64,000 bases of DNA from CAG-557 sp045540315 (GTDB lineage Bacteria > Bacillota > Clostridia > Oscillospirales > Acutalibacteraceae). The notes under the pieces were generated by a model that did not search any database, was not told the origin of the DNA, and was given only the letters and a program-made list of their open reading frames with translations. Both the position numbers and the translations under genes were made by a program. Of this stretch, positions 1 to 7,845 are shown piece by piece. The first letter of the stretch is position 1, and every line of letters begins with the position of its first letter. The stretch covers positions 47,215 through 111,214 of the forward strand of contig JAZQHA010000065.1 in assembly GCA_045540315.1 (NCBI GenBank), in the 5' to 3' direction.

Positions 1-1
1 G

Positions 2-937
2 ATTTTCTCTGCTAGTGGTTTGCCACACGCAAATTTAGCTGCTCAAATTGCACGACAGGCACAAGTGCGAGGTACAGATGCGCCATTTGCGGTAGTTTTT
101 GCCGCGATGGGTATTACCTTTGAGGAGTCGCAATTTTTTATTGAGAGCTTCAAGGAAACTGGTGCTATTGACCGGACGGTAATGTTTTTAAATTTGGCAA
201 ACGACCCAGCTGTAGAGCGAATAGCAACTCCTAAAATGGCGTTGACGGCGGCTGAATTTTTGGCTTTTGAGAAAAACATGCATGTGCTTGTCATCATGAC
301 GGATATTACCAACTATGCGGATGCCTTAAGGGAGGTTTCGGCCGCGCGAAGAGAAGTGCCAGGGAGACGTGGTTACCCGGGTTACATGTACACGGATTTG
401 GCTGCCATCTATGAGCGTGCTGGTCGACAAAAGGGCAAAGATGGCAGCATTACGTTGATACCGATTTTGACGATGCCAGAGGATGACAAGACCCATCCCA
501 TTCCAGACTTGACCGGGTACATTACGGAAGGACAGATAATTTTAAGTCGAGAGTTGTTTAGAAAAGGTGTTACGCCTCCAATTGATGTTTTACCATCGCT
601 TTCTAGGTTGAAAGATAAGGGTATTGGCAAAGGCAAGACGCGCGAAGACCATTCTCAGACGATGAATCAGCTATTTTCGGCTTATGCTCGCGGCAAAGAG
701 GCTAAAGAACTTATGGTAATTCTTGGCGAGGCTGCGCTTACGGACATTGACAAGTTGTATGCCAAGTTTGCTGATGCTTTTGAGAAAGAATATGTCTCTC
801 AGGGCTACGAAAAAAATCGCGGCATCGAGGAAACTTTGGATATAGGTTGGAAGTTATTATCGATTTTGCCTCGTAGCGAGTTGAAAAGAATAAGCGATGA
901 ATATCTAGATAAGTACTACGAGAAAAGTGGTGACTAA
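2..937 (+). CDS. ntpB: V/A-type ATP synthase subunit B, 5' end outside window
   Basis: Non-catalytic nucleotide-binding B subunit of the V1/A1 headpiece, which alternates with subunit A in the cytoplasmic ring and couples ATP turnover to ion movement. The frame is open from base 2 and gives 311 residues of a protein usually about 460 long. The visible start reads IFSASGLPHANLAAQIARQA, a typical subunit B segment, followed by ALREVSAARREVPGRRGYPG and YTDLAAIYERAGR, all highly characteristic. The stop at 935-937 is two bases before the ntpD start, so the two are one operon whose earlier genes lie upstream of the window. Seen: the motifs and the truncation. Known: the subunit role. High confidence; ion specificity (H+ or Na+) cannot be told from this subunit. 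Confidence 0.96.
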   Translation: MFSASGLPHANLAAQIARQAQVRGTDAPFAVVFAAMGITFEESQFFIESFKETGAIDRTVMFLNLANDPAVERIATPKMALTAAEFLAFEKNMHVLVIMTDITNYADALREVSAARREVPGRRGYPGYMYTDLAAIYERAGRQKGKDGSITLIPILTMPEDDKTHPIPDLTGYITEGQIILSRELFRKGVTPPIDVLPSLSRLKDKGIGKGKTREDHSQTMNQLFSAYARGKEAKELMVILGEAALTDIDKLYAKFADAFEKEYVSQGYEKNRGIEETLDIGWKLLSILPRSELKRISDEYLDKYYEKSGD

Positions 938-939
938 AA

Positions 940-1563
940 ATGGCAACTACACAAGTTACCCCAACTCGAATGGAGTTAACGCGACTCAAGAAAAAACGCC
1001 TTATGGCGGTACGTGGGCATAAGTTACTAAAGGATAAGCGCGACGAATTAATGAAGCAGTTTATATCTTTGGTAGAGCAAAATAAAGTTCTGCGCGAAAA
1101 AGTTGAGCATGGAATAAAAAAAGCTAATCAAAAGTTTTTGTTAGCCAAGTCTGAAATGAGCGATGAAGCTTTGAGTGTAGCTTTGCTTGCGCCAAAACAG
1201 TCAATGTCGGTTAATGTTTCTAGCAAAAATATAATGAGCGTGAATGTGCCGAAGTTTGAGTATCAAACGAGAACCGCCAATGAAGATGATATGTATTCAT
1301 ATGGACTAGCGTTTACCTCTTCTAGCCTTGACGAGGCTGTGAAATCATTATCTGAAGTTTTTGAAGATATGTTGAAACTTGCTGAAATAGAAAAAGCGTG
1401 TCAACTTTTAGCCGAGGAGATAGAAAAAACTCGACGCAGAGTTAATGCGCTCGAGTATGTGGTTATACCTCAGGCAGAGGACGGTATTCGATATATTTCT
1501 ATGAAGCTTGATGAAAATGAACGAGGTGCTCAAGCGCGGCTTATGAAAATGGAGATCTCGTGA
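940..1563 (+). CDS. ntpD: V/A-type ATP synthase subunit D
   Basis: Central-stalk subunit D, 207 residues, the usual family length. It forms the long helical rotor shaft that links the AB headpiece to the membrane ring. The N-terminus (TQVTPTRMELTRLKKKRL) is the hallmark of the family, and the rest is predicted mostly as two long charged helices with a short middle domain, ending with a second coiled-coil segment (about residues 150-190). It starts two bases after ntpB. No further ATPase gene follows: the next feature is tRNA-Trp, so this is the last gene of the operon. Confidence 0.95.
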   Translation: MATTQVTPTRMELTRLKKKRLMAVRGHKLLKDKRDELMKQFISLVEQNKVLREKVEHGIKKANQKFLLAKSEMSDEALSVALLAPKQSMSVNVSSKNIMSVNVPKFEYQTRTANEDDMYSYGLAFTSSSLDEAVKSLSEVFEDMLKLAEIEKACQLLAEEIEKTRRRVNALEYVVIPQAEDGIRYISMKLDENERGAQARLMKMEIS

Positions 1564-1591
1564 TGGTGAGATAAATAAAAAATAATTTTAC

Positions 1592-1620
1592 TTGACAAAA
1601 GCCTTTTCTTAATTTACAAT
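1592..1620 (+). promoter_or_regulatory. sigma-A promoter of tRNA-Trp
   Basis: A perfect TTGACA (1592-1597) and TACAAT (1615-1620) are separated by 17 bases and end 15 bases before the mature tRNA. This is a near-consensus housekeeping promoter. Confidence 0.9.
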
Positions 1621-1635
1621 AACAGTGATATAAGA

Positions 1636-1711
1636 AGGGGTATAGCTCAGATGGTAGAGCAGTGGTCTCCAAAACCACGTGCCGAGGGTTCAAATCCTTC
1701 TGCCCCTGCCA
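1636..1711 (+). tRNA. tRNA-Trp (CCA anticodon)
   Basis: 76 nt including an encoded 3' CCA. The acceptor stem AGGGGTA pairs with TGCCCCT (one G-T pair), followed by discriminator G and CCA. The D-arm (GCTC...GAGC), the anticodon stem GTGGT/ACCAC with loop CTCCAAA (anticodon CCA) and the T-loop GGTTCAAATCC are all present. It has its own promoter and a terminator immediately after, so it is a single-gene unit behind the V-ATPase operon. Confidence 0.97.
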
Positions 1712-1719
1712 AATGGTGA

Positions 1720-1756
1720 CCTCGTACGATAATTCCGTACGAGGCCTTTTTTATTT
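1720..1756 (+). terminator. Rho-independent terminator of tRNA-Trp
   Basis: Perfect 9-bp stem CCTCGTACG (1720-1728) / CGTACGAGG (1736-1744) followed by CCTTTTTTATTT. Confidence 0.9.
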
Positions 1757-1887
1757 CAACCGCTTTATGCTCGCGTTTGTGAGTGGAGTTACAAATTTTA
1801 GTAGCTAATTTTCGTTGGATAGTCATAAGGGCCTTGAGATTTCTTATAACTACTTTTAATATTTAGGCCCCCAAGAGCAAGATTGTT
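1757..1887. other. intergenic spacer, nothing recognised
   Basis: About 130 bases between the tRNA terminator and the bidirectional terminator. No reading frame with a ribosome site, promoter or repeat was seen. Confidence 0.5.
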
Positions 1888-1917
1888 AAAAAAAGCCGAC
1901 TATGTTGGCCTTTTTTT
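1888..1917. terminator. bidirectional terminator downstream of mtnN
   Basis: The stem GCCGAC/GTTGGC is flanked by A7 on the left and T7 on the right, so it would end transcription on either strand. It lies 40 bases past the mtnN stop (minus strand) and behind the tRNA unit. Confidence 0.75.
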
Positions 1918-1958
1918 CTGTTACAATTCATTCTCATGAAGTATTGAAAACCTATTAG

Positions 1959-2678
1959 TCAAGGTGTGTTTGCTACTTTTTTATTTTCGTAGCAAAGTTC
2001 TAAAAGTAAGTGCTCAATCAATTTCGTCGTTTTCTCAGCAACAATAAATTTGAATTTATTGTAGTCAATTGGACTCTCCTCGTTGGCATTGTCCGATATT
2101 ATCCTTAAAGCAACGAATTTGACATTATTCACAAAACATACGTGACCAATGCTTCCTGATTCCATTTCACAGGCTACCGCATTAAAAGTTTTTCGAATAT
2201 CGGTAAGTTTTTTGTTATCGGCAATAAACTGGTCACCAGTCGCAATAATTCCAATATGTAACTTTTCATCAAGTTTTTTTGCAATGACTTTTATTTTTTC
2301 GTTTGCGTCCTGTGCACATGGAAGTTGAATCAGATTTATTCCAGAGATAAGCCCTGGTGCGTCGCCAAGTGCACTAGTATCTACGTCGTGCTGGACCACC
2401 GCATTTGCTAACACAATGTCACCGATTTTTATCTCTGGGACGGCTGAGCCTGCGATGCCGGTGTTAATAATAAACTTCGGACGGTAATTGGAAATCATTA
2501 ATTGGGTACAAATAGCCGCGTTAACCTTGCCAGGACCGCATATTGCAACAACGCAATCCACTCCACTTATTTTACCTGAGAAAAAATTTATATGCGCGAA
2601 AGATTGCTGCGTGGGATTACACATGAGTTTTTTTATGCTTTCGATTTCCACGTCCATAGCACCGATTATTCCTATCAT
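1959..2678 (-). CDS. mtnN: 5'-methylthioadenosine/S-adenosylhomocysteine nucleosidase
   Basis: Cytoplasmic nucleosidase (Pfs/MTAN) that splits adenine from methylthioadenosine and S-adenosylhomocysteine, recycling products of SAM-dependent reactions. The protein is 239 residues, close to the usual 230. The start MIGIIGAMDVEIE carries the conserved N-terminal GAM motif; NTGIAGS and EIGDIVL are family motifs. CEMES (about residue 170) and the late ISDNAN hold the expected substrate Glu and catalytic Asp. I chose the ATG at 2676-2678 because AGGAGG lies 8 bases upstream; a longer frame begins 20 codons earlier but has no ribosome site. Cloverleaf repeat copy 1 lies directly upstream, between this gene and asnS. 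Confidence 0.93.
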   Translation of the reverse strand: MIGIIGAMDVEIESIKKLMCNPTQQSFAHINFFSGKISGVDCVVAICGPGKVNAAICTQLMISNYRPKFIINTGIAGSAVPEIKIGDIVLANAVVQHDVDTSALGDAPGLISGINLIQLPCAQDANEKIKVIAKKLDEKLHIGIIATGDQFIADNKKLTDIRKTFNAVACEMESGSIGHVCFVNNVKFVALRIISDNANEESPIDYNKFKFIVAEKTTKLIEHLLLELCYENKKVANTP

Positions 2679-2741
2679 AACTAAAAACCTCCTGTTTTGT
2701 ATTTGATTGTAACATATGAAAATAAAATTGAAAATCATATA

Positions 2742-2941
2742 TGCTTCACAGGAGTGCCCTAATCAAACGCCGCGGCGCCGCGAGGCGCCGAATGCCTACT
2801 AAGGCATTCGGCCAGTCCAAAGCGCAACACAGTTGGGCTTTGGAACACAACGAAAATAAATATTTATTTTCGTTGGCCTCGCGGCCCGAGCGGCAAGCCT
2901 CAAAAAAAGATATCAAATAGGGCACTCCCTGCTTCACAGGA
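2742..2941 (+). repeat. cloverleaf repeat copy 1 with terminal inverted and target-site repeats
   Basis: Core 2774-2886: GGCGCC-GCGA-GGCGCC, then hairpins GAATGCC/GGCATTC, CAGTCCAAAGC/GCTTTGG and AACGAAAATAAA/TTTATTTTCGTT, then GGCCTCGCGGCC. The outer inverted repeat is GGAGTGCCC (2751-2759) / GGGCACTCC (2920-2928). A 12-bp direct repeat TGCTTCACAGGA (2742-2753 and 2930-2941) brackets it, as expected for an insertion. It sits between asnS and mtnN. Confidence 0.93.
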
Positions 2942-3005
2942 TGCACTTGAGTATTTAAATCTTTTGTTGTAAATTATTTATCTCATGGGCACGTGGAGCA
3001 CGATA

Positions 3006-3045
3006 ATCAAAAATAGCCACTCGATATTATCAATGAGTGGCTATT
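3006..3045 (-). terminator. Rho-independent terminator of asnS
   Basis: On the minus strand, 11-bp stem AATAGCCACTC/GAGTGGCTATT followed by TTTTTGAT, 28 bases past the asnS stop. Confidence 0.85.
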
Positions 3046-3072
3046 ACTTTGCTAAAGCAATAAAATTTCATT

Positions 3073-4467
3073 TTAAAACTCAGCTGAACCGGTTGTTCGA
3101 GGGAATGGCAATACATCGCGAATATTTGAAATACCAGTTAAATACATAACTAAACGTTCAAAACCAAGACCGAAACCTGAATGTACCGCTGTACCATAGC
3201 GGCGCAAATCCAAATACCACCAATAATCTTCTTCAGGCAGGTTGAGTTCTTTCATTCTAGCAACCAAGCGCTCTAAACGTTCCTCACGTTGACTGCCGCC
3301 AACAAGCTCTCCAATTCCAGGTACAAGCAAATCCATAGCAGCAACTGTTTTGCCATCTTCATTTTCGCGCATATAGAAAGACTTAATTTCTTTCGGGTAA
3401 TCTATAACAAATACAGGCCGTTGGTAAACCTGCTCCGTTAGATACTTTTCATGCTCTGTTTGAAGGTCAATGCCCCACGAAACTTTATATTCAAACTTAT
3501 CGTTATTTTCTTCTAAAATTTTAACGGCATCGGTATACGTAACCACAGCAAAATCAGAACTTACGATTTTTTCCAGACGTTTAACAATACCCTTATCGTA
3601 GAAATTATTGAAAAACTCCATATCTGCAGGACAAGTTTTTAGCACGTAATCGATAACAAACTTGACCATATTTTCAGCGAGTTCCATGCAGTCATTTAAG
3701 TCCGCAAAGGCAATTTCTGGTTCTATCATCCAAAATTCTGCAGCATGACGTTGAGTGTAGGATTTCTCGGCACGAAACGTTGGTCCAAATGTGTAAATCT
3801 TGCCAAAAGCCATCGCCATGCATTCACCTTCAAGTTGACCCGAAACCGTAAGCGATGTACGCTTTTGAAAAAAATCTTGAGAGTAATCCACTCGGTCATC
3901 TTGCGTTTTGGGAATGTTTTCAAGGTCCATGCTAGTTATTGTGAACATCTCACCAGCACCTTCGCAATCGCTGCCCGTGATTATTGGGGTATGCGCGTAA
4001 ATAAAACCTTGTTCTTGAAAAAACTTGTGTATAGCATAAGCTGCAGCTGAACGTACTCGGTATGCTGCGCTAAACGTGTTTGTTCTTGGCCGTAAGTGCG
4101 CTATTGTTCGGAGATATTCAAGTGTATGGCGCTTCTTTTGCAACGGATAATCACTAGTAGAGGCCCCCTCAATAAAGACTTCGCTAGCTTGAACTTCAAA
4201 TGGTTGTTTGGCTTCGGGAGTCAATACCACTTGCCCGATTACTCTAACAGCTGAACCAACGTTTAGTTTTGCAATTTCTTTGAAATTTTTAACTTTCTCT
4301 TCCAAAAAAACAACTTGCAAATCTTTAAAATAACTGCCATCATTTAGCTGCATAAATCCCAATGATTTTGAGTCACGAATAGTCTTGACCCAGCCACAAA
4401 CCAGTACTTTTTTATCTGCCAGTTCCGAGGAGTTTTTATAAAGCTCTGCAATTTCAGTTCTTTTCAT
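3073..4467 (-). CDS. asnS: asparaginyl-tRNA synthetase
   Basis: Class II aminoacyl-tRNA synthetase charging tRNA-Asn in the cytoplasm; 464 residues, a normal length. Domains in order: N-terminal OB-fold anticodon-binding domain (about residues 15-110, with RDSKSLGFMQLNDGS), then the class II catalytic core. Motif 2 is seen as FRAEKSYTQRHAAEFWMIEPE-like sequence near residue 230, and motif 3 near the end as GFGLGFERLVMYLTG followed by RDVLPFPRT. These features separate AsnRS from AspRS. Monocistronic: own promoter at 4536-4564 and own terminator. The leader is only about 60 nt and shows no T-box element. Confidence 0.96.
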   Translation of the reverse strand: MKRTEIAELYKNSSELADKKVLVCGWVKTIRDSKSLGFMQLNDGSYFKDLQVVFLEEKVKNFKEIAKLNVGSAVRVIGQVVLTPEAKQPFEVQASEVFIEGASTSDYPLQKKRHTLEYLRTIAHLRPRTNTFSAAYRVRSAAAYAIHKFFQEQGFIYAHTPIITGSDCEGAGEMFTITSMDLENIPKTQDDRVDYSQDFFQKRTSLTVSGQLEGECMAMAFGKIYTFGPTFRAEKSYTQRHAAEFWMIEPEIAFADLNDCMELAENMVKFVIDYVLKTCPADMEFFNNFYDKGIVKRLEKIVSSDFAVVTYTDAVKILEENNDKFEYKVSWGIDLQTEHEKYLTEQVYQRPVFVIDYPKEIKSFYMRENEDGKTVAAMDLLVPGIGELVGGSQREERLERLVARMKELNLPEEDYWWYLDLRRYGTAVHSGFGLGFERLVMYLTGISNIRDVLPFPRTTGSAEF

Positions 4468-4535
4468 AACTATACCCAGCCGCGCTACAATCCTCTTTCT
4501 GCGGCTCCCGCCTTCCTACTAATTTGTATATTGCT

Positions 4536-4564
4536 ATTATATACCAACCAGCATATAGCGTCAA
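4536..4564 (-). promoter_or_regulatory. sigma-A promoter of asnS
   Basis: Minus strand TTGACG, 17-base spacer, TATAAT; the transcript would start about 65 bases before the asnS ATG. Confidence 0.8.
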
Positions 4565-4608
4565 CGTTGGGGAATATATAACTTAGTGCGTGGATGTTCA
4601 AAACTGAC

Positions 4609-4977
4609 CTATTTTGGATTGTTTTTTCCTGCTAATAGTTGTTTTACCCCCATCACTAGCAGGAAGATTGCAAACAATTTAGATAATATTCTGCTGTCGA
4701 TACTTGAAGCTAAGTAAGAACCTAAGACAGCTCCGATAGCTCCAAACAAGGCAAAACAAATAGCGAGCTTAAAATCGATAAGTTTTTTCTTGATATAAAT
4801 TATCACAGCTACTATAGCAGAGGGGATAAAAAATAATAAGTTAATTCCCTGAGCAAGGCTTTGAGGCACATCAGTAAAAAGATTAAAATAAATAATAAGA
4901 ATGCCGCCACCGCCAAGTCCCATGGAACCAATTATCGCAGATAGAGTACCGGCAATAGCAGCTATTAACCAATTCAC
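4609..4977 (-). CDS. TauE/SafE-family half-size permease, downstream partner
   Basis: 122-residue membrane protein with about four hydrophobic segments. The first carries the glycine motif SMGLGGGGILI that is typical of the TauE/SafE (DUF81) half-repeat. Full-length family members are about 250 residues with two such repeats in opposite orientation; here each half is a separate gene. It overlaps the upstream half by four bases (ATGA), implying coupled translation and a probable heterodimer. Known for the family: export of sulfite or other organosulfur anions. The substrate here is unknown. Confidence 0.8.
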   Translation of the reverse strand: MNWLIAAIAGTLSAIIGSMGLGGGGILIIYFNLFTDVPQSLAQGINLLFFIPSAIVAVIIYIKKKLIDFKLAICFALFGAIGAVLGSYLASSIDSRILSKLFAIFLLVMGVKQLLAGKNNPK

Positions 4978-5327
4978 TTAAGAAGCAGCTGAATAGCTGC
5001 CCATAATATAAATCCACCAAAAAGTTGTCTGAGGAGCTTTTGATTGATTTTAGACAAAGCAAAAGAGCCTATAATTGCGCCCAAAACACTAAAAGGAAGA
5101 TACGGTAGTGCATCCGCTAAAGTTACTTGCCCTTTTAGTAAATACATAATTGCGCTGACAAGGCAAATTGGCAAAACTATGCACACAGAGGTTGCGTGGG
5201 TAGCACGCTGACTTAGACCGTATTTTTTTAATATTGGAACAATCAACATGCCACCTCCCGCGCCAAGAAGTCCATTTATCATTCCGGCGAATAACGCTAA
5301 AATAGGATATAATTTTTTTCTCAACAA
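4974..5327 (-). CDS. TauE/SafE-family half-size permease, upstream partner
   Basis: 117 residues, about four transmembrane segments, with the family motif NGLLGAGGGMLIVPIL near residue 18. It is the other half of the pair with the 122-residue gene that follows. The start is TTG at 5325-5327 with GGGGTG about 6 bases upstream; the next codon is also TTG, so the start is uncertain by one codon. The two halves together match one ordinary TauE protein in length and motif content, so this is either an ancestral two-gene form or a split gene. Confidence 0.8.
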   Translation of the reverse strand: MLRKKLYPILALFAGMINGLLGAGGGMLIVPILKKYGLSQRATHATSVCIVLPICLVSAIMYLLKGQVTLADALPYLPFSVLGAIIGSFALSKINQKLLRQLFGGFILWAAIQLLLK

Positions 5328-5366
5328 AACACCCCAAGCTTATTTAGTGGTATGAAAAAATATTTT

Positions 5367-5828
5367 TTAAGCGTGTGCCATTTCAAAAGATTTTCCGAGA
5401 AATTTTCTGCATTCTTCGATATTATGCTGCTCGGTAGATAAAAGCTTTTCGGCAAGTTTTTGTACGTTTGTATCCACTTGTCCGTCATACTCTTTTAAGC
5501 GGCGTGTAATTTGAATAACGCCCATGGTGCTTCCTTGAATTAACATCTCAGCCACATGGTCAGGACTTTTATCTCTTATGGTTTTTATATCAATCATCAT
5601 ATAGGTCTCGAATTTTTGTATTGCGCTTGTTCCTTTAGCTTCCCAGCCAAGTTTATTTAGCGCTTTTTCTGCCGTGTCAAAAATAGTTTTATACTCGGTG
5701 AACTGAGTCTCTAATAGGTCTCTAAATTTCGAATGGTCTTTAATTATCTCCAAAAGATGATTTATAGATGTTTGTCCCATCTGAGCATTTTTATAAATAT
5801 AATTTAACATTTCAATATTTGCATTCAT
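5367..5828 (-). CDS. hypothetical helical-bundle protein, possibly ferritin-like
   Basis: 153 residues, no signal peptide, no membrane segment. The pattern of charged and hydrophobic residues suggests four or five long helices, with a C-terminal stretch (EQHNIEECRKFLG) that could be a ferritin-like helix; this fold assignment is inference. Strong ribosome site AAAGGAGG before the ATG. It stands alone: the TauE pair lies downstream after a short gap and a cloverleaf repeat lies upstream. I do not recognise a function. The downstream permease pair may be cotranscribed (gap 39 bases). Confidence 0.6.
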   Translation of the reverse strand: MNANIEMLNYIYKNAQMGQTSINHLLEIIKDHSKFRDLLETQFTEYKTIFDTAEKALNKLGWEAKGTSAIQKFETYMMIDIKTIRDKSPDHVAEMLIQGSTMGVIQITRRLKEYDGQVDTNVQKLAEKLLSTEQHNIEECRKFLGKSFEMAHA

Positions 5829-5964
5829 GTTTAATTACCTCCTTTGCAAGGTTTAGTATAGACATTTTTTTTGCAAATATTAAAAGGAAATTTTTAAAAT
5901 AAAAAATTACGTATTTAGATTAATTCGAAAAATTAAATAGTTTTTAACCTAAAAAAACTGTGCA

Positions 5965-6115
5965 GCCGCGAGGCGCCGAAGCCCCCTTGTGGGGGCTTCG
6001 GCTAATCCAAAAATCAACTTTGTTGAGTTTTGGATTACAACGAAAATAAAATTTTATTTTCGTTGGCCTCGCGGCCCGAGCAGCAAGCCTCAAAAAACAT
6101 CAAAGAGGGCACTCC
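5965..6115 (+). repeat. cloverleaf repeat copy 2, left outer arm missing
   Basis: Core 5965-6076: closing stem GCCGCGAGGC/GCCTCGCGGC, arms GAAGCCCCC/GGGGGCTTC, AATCCAAAAATCAAC/GTTGAGTTTTGGATT and AACGAAAATAAA/TTTATTTTCGTT. The right outer end GGGCACTCC (6107-6115) remains, but the matching GGAGTGCCC on the left is gone. It lies between two divergent genes, upstream of the cysteine desulfurase. Confidence 0.9.
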
Positions 6116-6196
6116 TGTTTTCTTTCCTAAATTGCATAAAAGTGCTAATACGAGTATAATAACTCTATAAGCAAAATTTGGATGAAGGTGACTTAT

Positions 6197-7378
6197 ATGG
6201 AGAAATTTATATATGTAGATAACGCTGCAACGACCGCACTTTCTCAAAAAGCTTTAAAAGCTATGTTGCCTTTTTATGAGACAGACTTTGGAAATCCTTC
6301 CAGTATTTATGCGATAGGGCAGCAGGCAAAACAAGCAGTGGAAGATGCACGCAAAATTGTTGCAAATTGCATAGGCGCTAGGCCAACAGAGATTTTTTTC
6401 ACATCTTGTGGCAGTGAATCGGATAACTGGGCCATCAAAGGTGTTGCACGCGCTATGGCGAAAAAAGGAAAAACGCATATAATTACCACAAAATTCGAAC
6501 ATCATGCAGTTTTGCATACAGTTCAAGCACTTGAAAAAGAAGGTTTTTCTGTGACGTACCTAGATGTGCACGAGGATGGTATTATCCGTATCGATGAGCT
6601 CGAAGATGCGATTACGGACAAAACTGCACTTGTTACTATTATGTACGCCAACAACGAAATAGGCACCATTCAACCTGTAAAGGAAATAGGTGCAATTTGC
6701 CATAAACATAAGGTTATTTTTCATACGGATGCCGTCCAAGCGGTTGGAACTATTCCCATTGATGTAAATGAGCAGAATATTGATTTGTTGTCTTTGTCTG
6801 CGCATAAGTTTCATGGCCCAAAAGGTGTTGGCGCGTTGTATATAAAAACTGGCATTGCTCTTGAGAGGCTCATAGAGGGCGGCGCACAAGAGCGTGGAAA
6901 ACGAGCTGGTACCGAAAATGTTGCAGGAATTGTTGGCTTGAGTGTTGCTTTAAAAGAAGCTTGCGATGGCATGCTTGAACGAAACAAACGTTTAGCTAAG
7001 ATGCGTGACATACTCATCGAAAATCTCTTAAAAATTAAGCACTCTCGACTTAACGGCCACCCAACAATGCGGCTTCCTGGCAATGTAAACATGAGTTTTC
7101 ATGGAATAGAGGGAGAAGCTTTACTCCTTATGCTAAATGCCAAAGGAATTTGCGCCTCATCTGGTTCTGCTTGTACGTCTGGTTCCCTTGATCCAAGCCA
7201 TGTTTTATTAGCAATAGGGTTACCTCATGAGATTGCACATGGTTCTTTGAGAATATCTCTTAGCGACGACAATACTATGAATGAAATTGATTATATCTTG
7301 ACTGTTTTACCTGAGATTATTGAAAAACTGCGCAGTATGTCTCCTTTATGGGAGAAAATTATTTCTACGGAAAAGTAA
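6197..7378 (+). CDS. nifS: cysteine desulfurase, NifS/IscS family
   Basis: PLP enzyme that takes sulfur from cysteine for iron-sulfur cluster assembly; 393 residues. The PLP lysine lies in LSAHKFHGPKG (about residue 200), the cofactor-ring histidine in KFEHHAVLH, and the active cysteine loop is SSGSACTSGSLDPSHV (about residue 320), a class I (NifS/IscS) loop. I chose the ATG at 6197 because GAAGGTGA lies 7 bases before it; an in-frame ATG at 6182 precedes that ribosome site. The scaffold gene follows after 23 bases, so this is a two-gene Fe-S assembly operon. Confidence 0.94.
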   Translation: MEKFIYVDNAATTALSQKALKAMLPFYETDFGNPSSIYAIGQQAKQAVEDARKIVANCIGARPTEIFFTSCGSESDNWAIKGVARAMAKKGKTHIITTKFEHHAVLHTVQALEKEGFSVTYLDVHEDGIIRIDELEDAITDKTALVTIMYANNEIGTIQPVKEIGAICHKHKVIFHTDAVQAVGTIPIDVNEQNIDLLSLSAHKFHGPKGVGALYIKTGIALERLIEGGAQERGKRAGTENVAGIVGLSVALKEACDGMLERNKRLAKMRDILIENLLKIKHSRLNGHPTMRLPGNVNMSFHGIEGEALLLMLNAKGICASSGSACTSGSLDPSHVLLAIGLPHEIAHGSLRISLSDDNTMNEIDYILTVLPEIIEKLRSMSPLWEKIISTEK

Positions 7379-7401
7379 GCATAAAAAAGGAGTGATTTAT
7401 A

Positions 7402-7845
7402 ATGCTATACAGCGAAAAAGTGATGGATCATTTTGCTAACCCAAGAAATGTTGGCGAGCTTGAGAACGCTGATGGAATCGGAGAAGTTGGTAACCCTAAG
7501 TGTGGCGACATTATGAAAATGTACATCAAAGTTGAAAATGATGTTATTGTTGATGTTAAATTTAAAACATTTGGCTGCGGCGCTGCTATTGCCACGAGCT
7601 CAATGGCTACTGAGCTCATAAAAGGCAAAACAATCGACGAAGCACTAAAGCTAACCAATAAAGCTGTGATGGAGGCCCTTGACGGTTTGCCACCGGTAAA
7701 AGTACACTGCTCAGTATTAGCTGAGCAAGCTATAAAAAGTGCTATTTCCGATTACTACACCCGCAAAGGTATTGACCCTACGCCGATTGTTGGTATTATA
7801 CCTGAATGTGAGCATGGGCACGGCGCTTGTAACTGTGAACATTAA
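7402..7845 (+). CDS. nifU: NifU/IscU-type iron-sulfur scaffold protein
   Basis: 147-residue scaffold on which Fe-S clusters are built with sulfur from the adjacent desulfurase. The three conserved ligand cysteines are visible: GNPKCGD (about 36), KTFGCGAAIA (about 61) and VKVHCS (about 104). The C-terminus is a His/Cys-rich tail ending CEHGHGACNCEH, a clostridial feature that may bind metal (inference). Ribosome site AAAAAGGAG before the ATG. This is the short form with only the U-type N-terminal domain, not the long NifU of nitrogen fixers. Confidence 0.93.
   Translation: MLYSEKVMDHFANPRNVGELENADGIGEVGNPKCGDIMKMYIKVENDVIVDVKFKTFGCGAAIATSSMATELIKGKTIDEALKLTNKAVMEALDGLPPVKVHCSVLAEQAIKSAISDYYTRKGIDPTPIVGIIPECEHGHGACNCEH

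Noticed and set aside
2746..2946. Open reading frames that run through the cloverleaf repeats
   Set aside because: They recur only because the repeats share sequence; they have no consistent frame, start or ribosome site and the copies differ by pairing-preserving rather than codon-preserving changes.
4468..4540. T-box leader in front of asnS
   Set aside because: The leader is only about 60 nt, with no T-box sequence or specifier stem.
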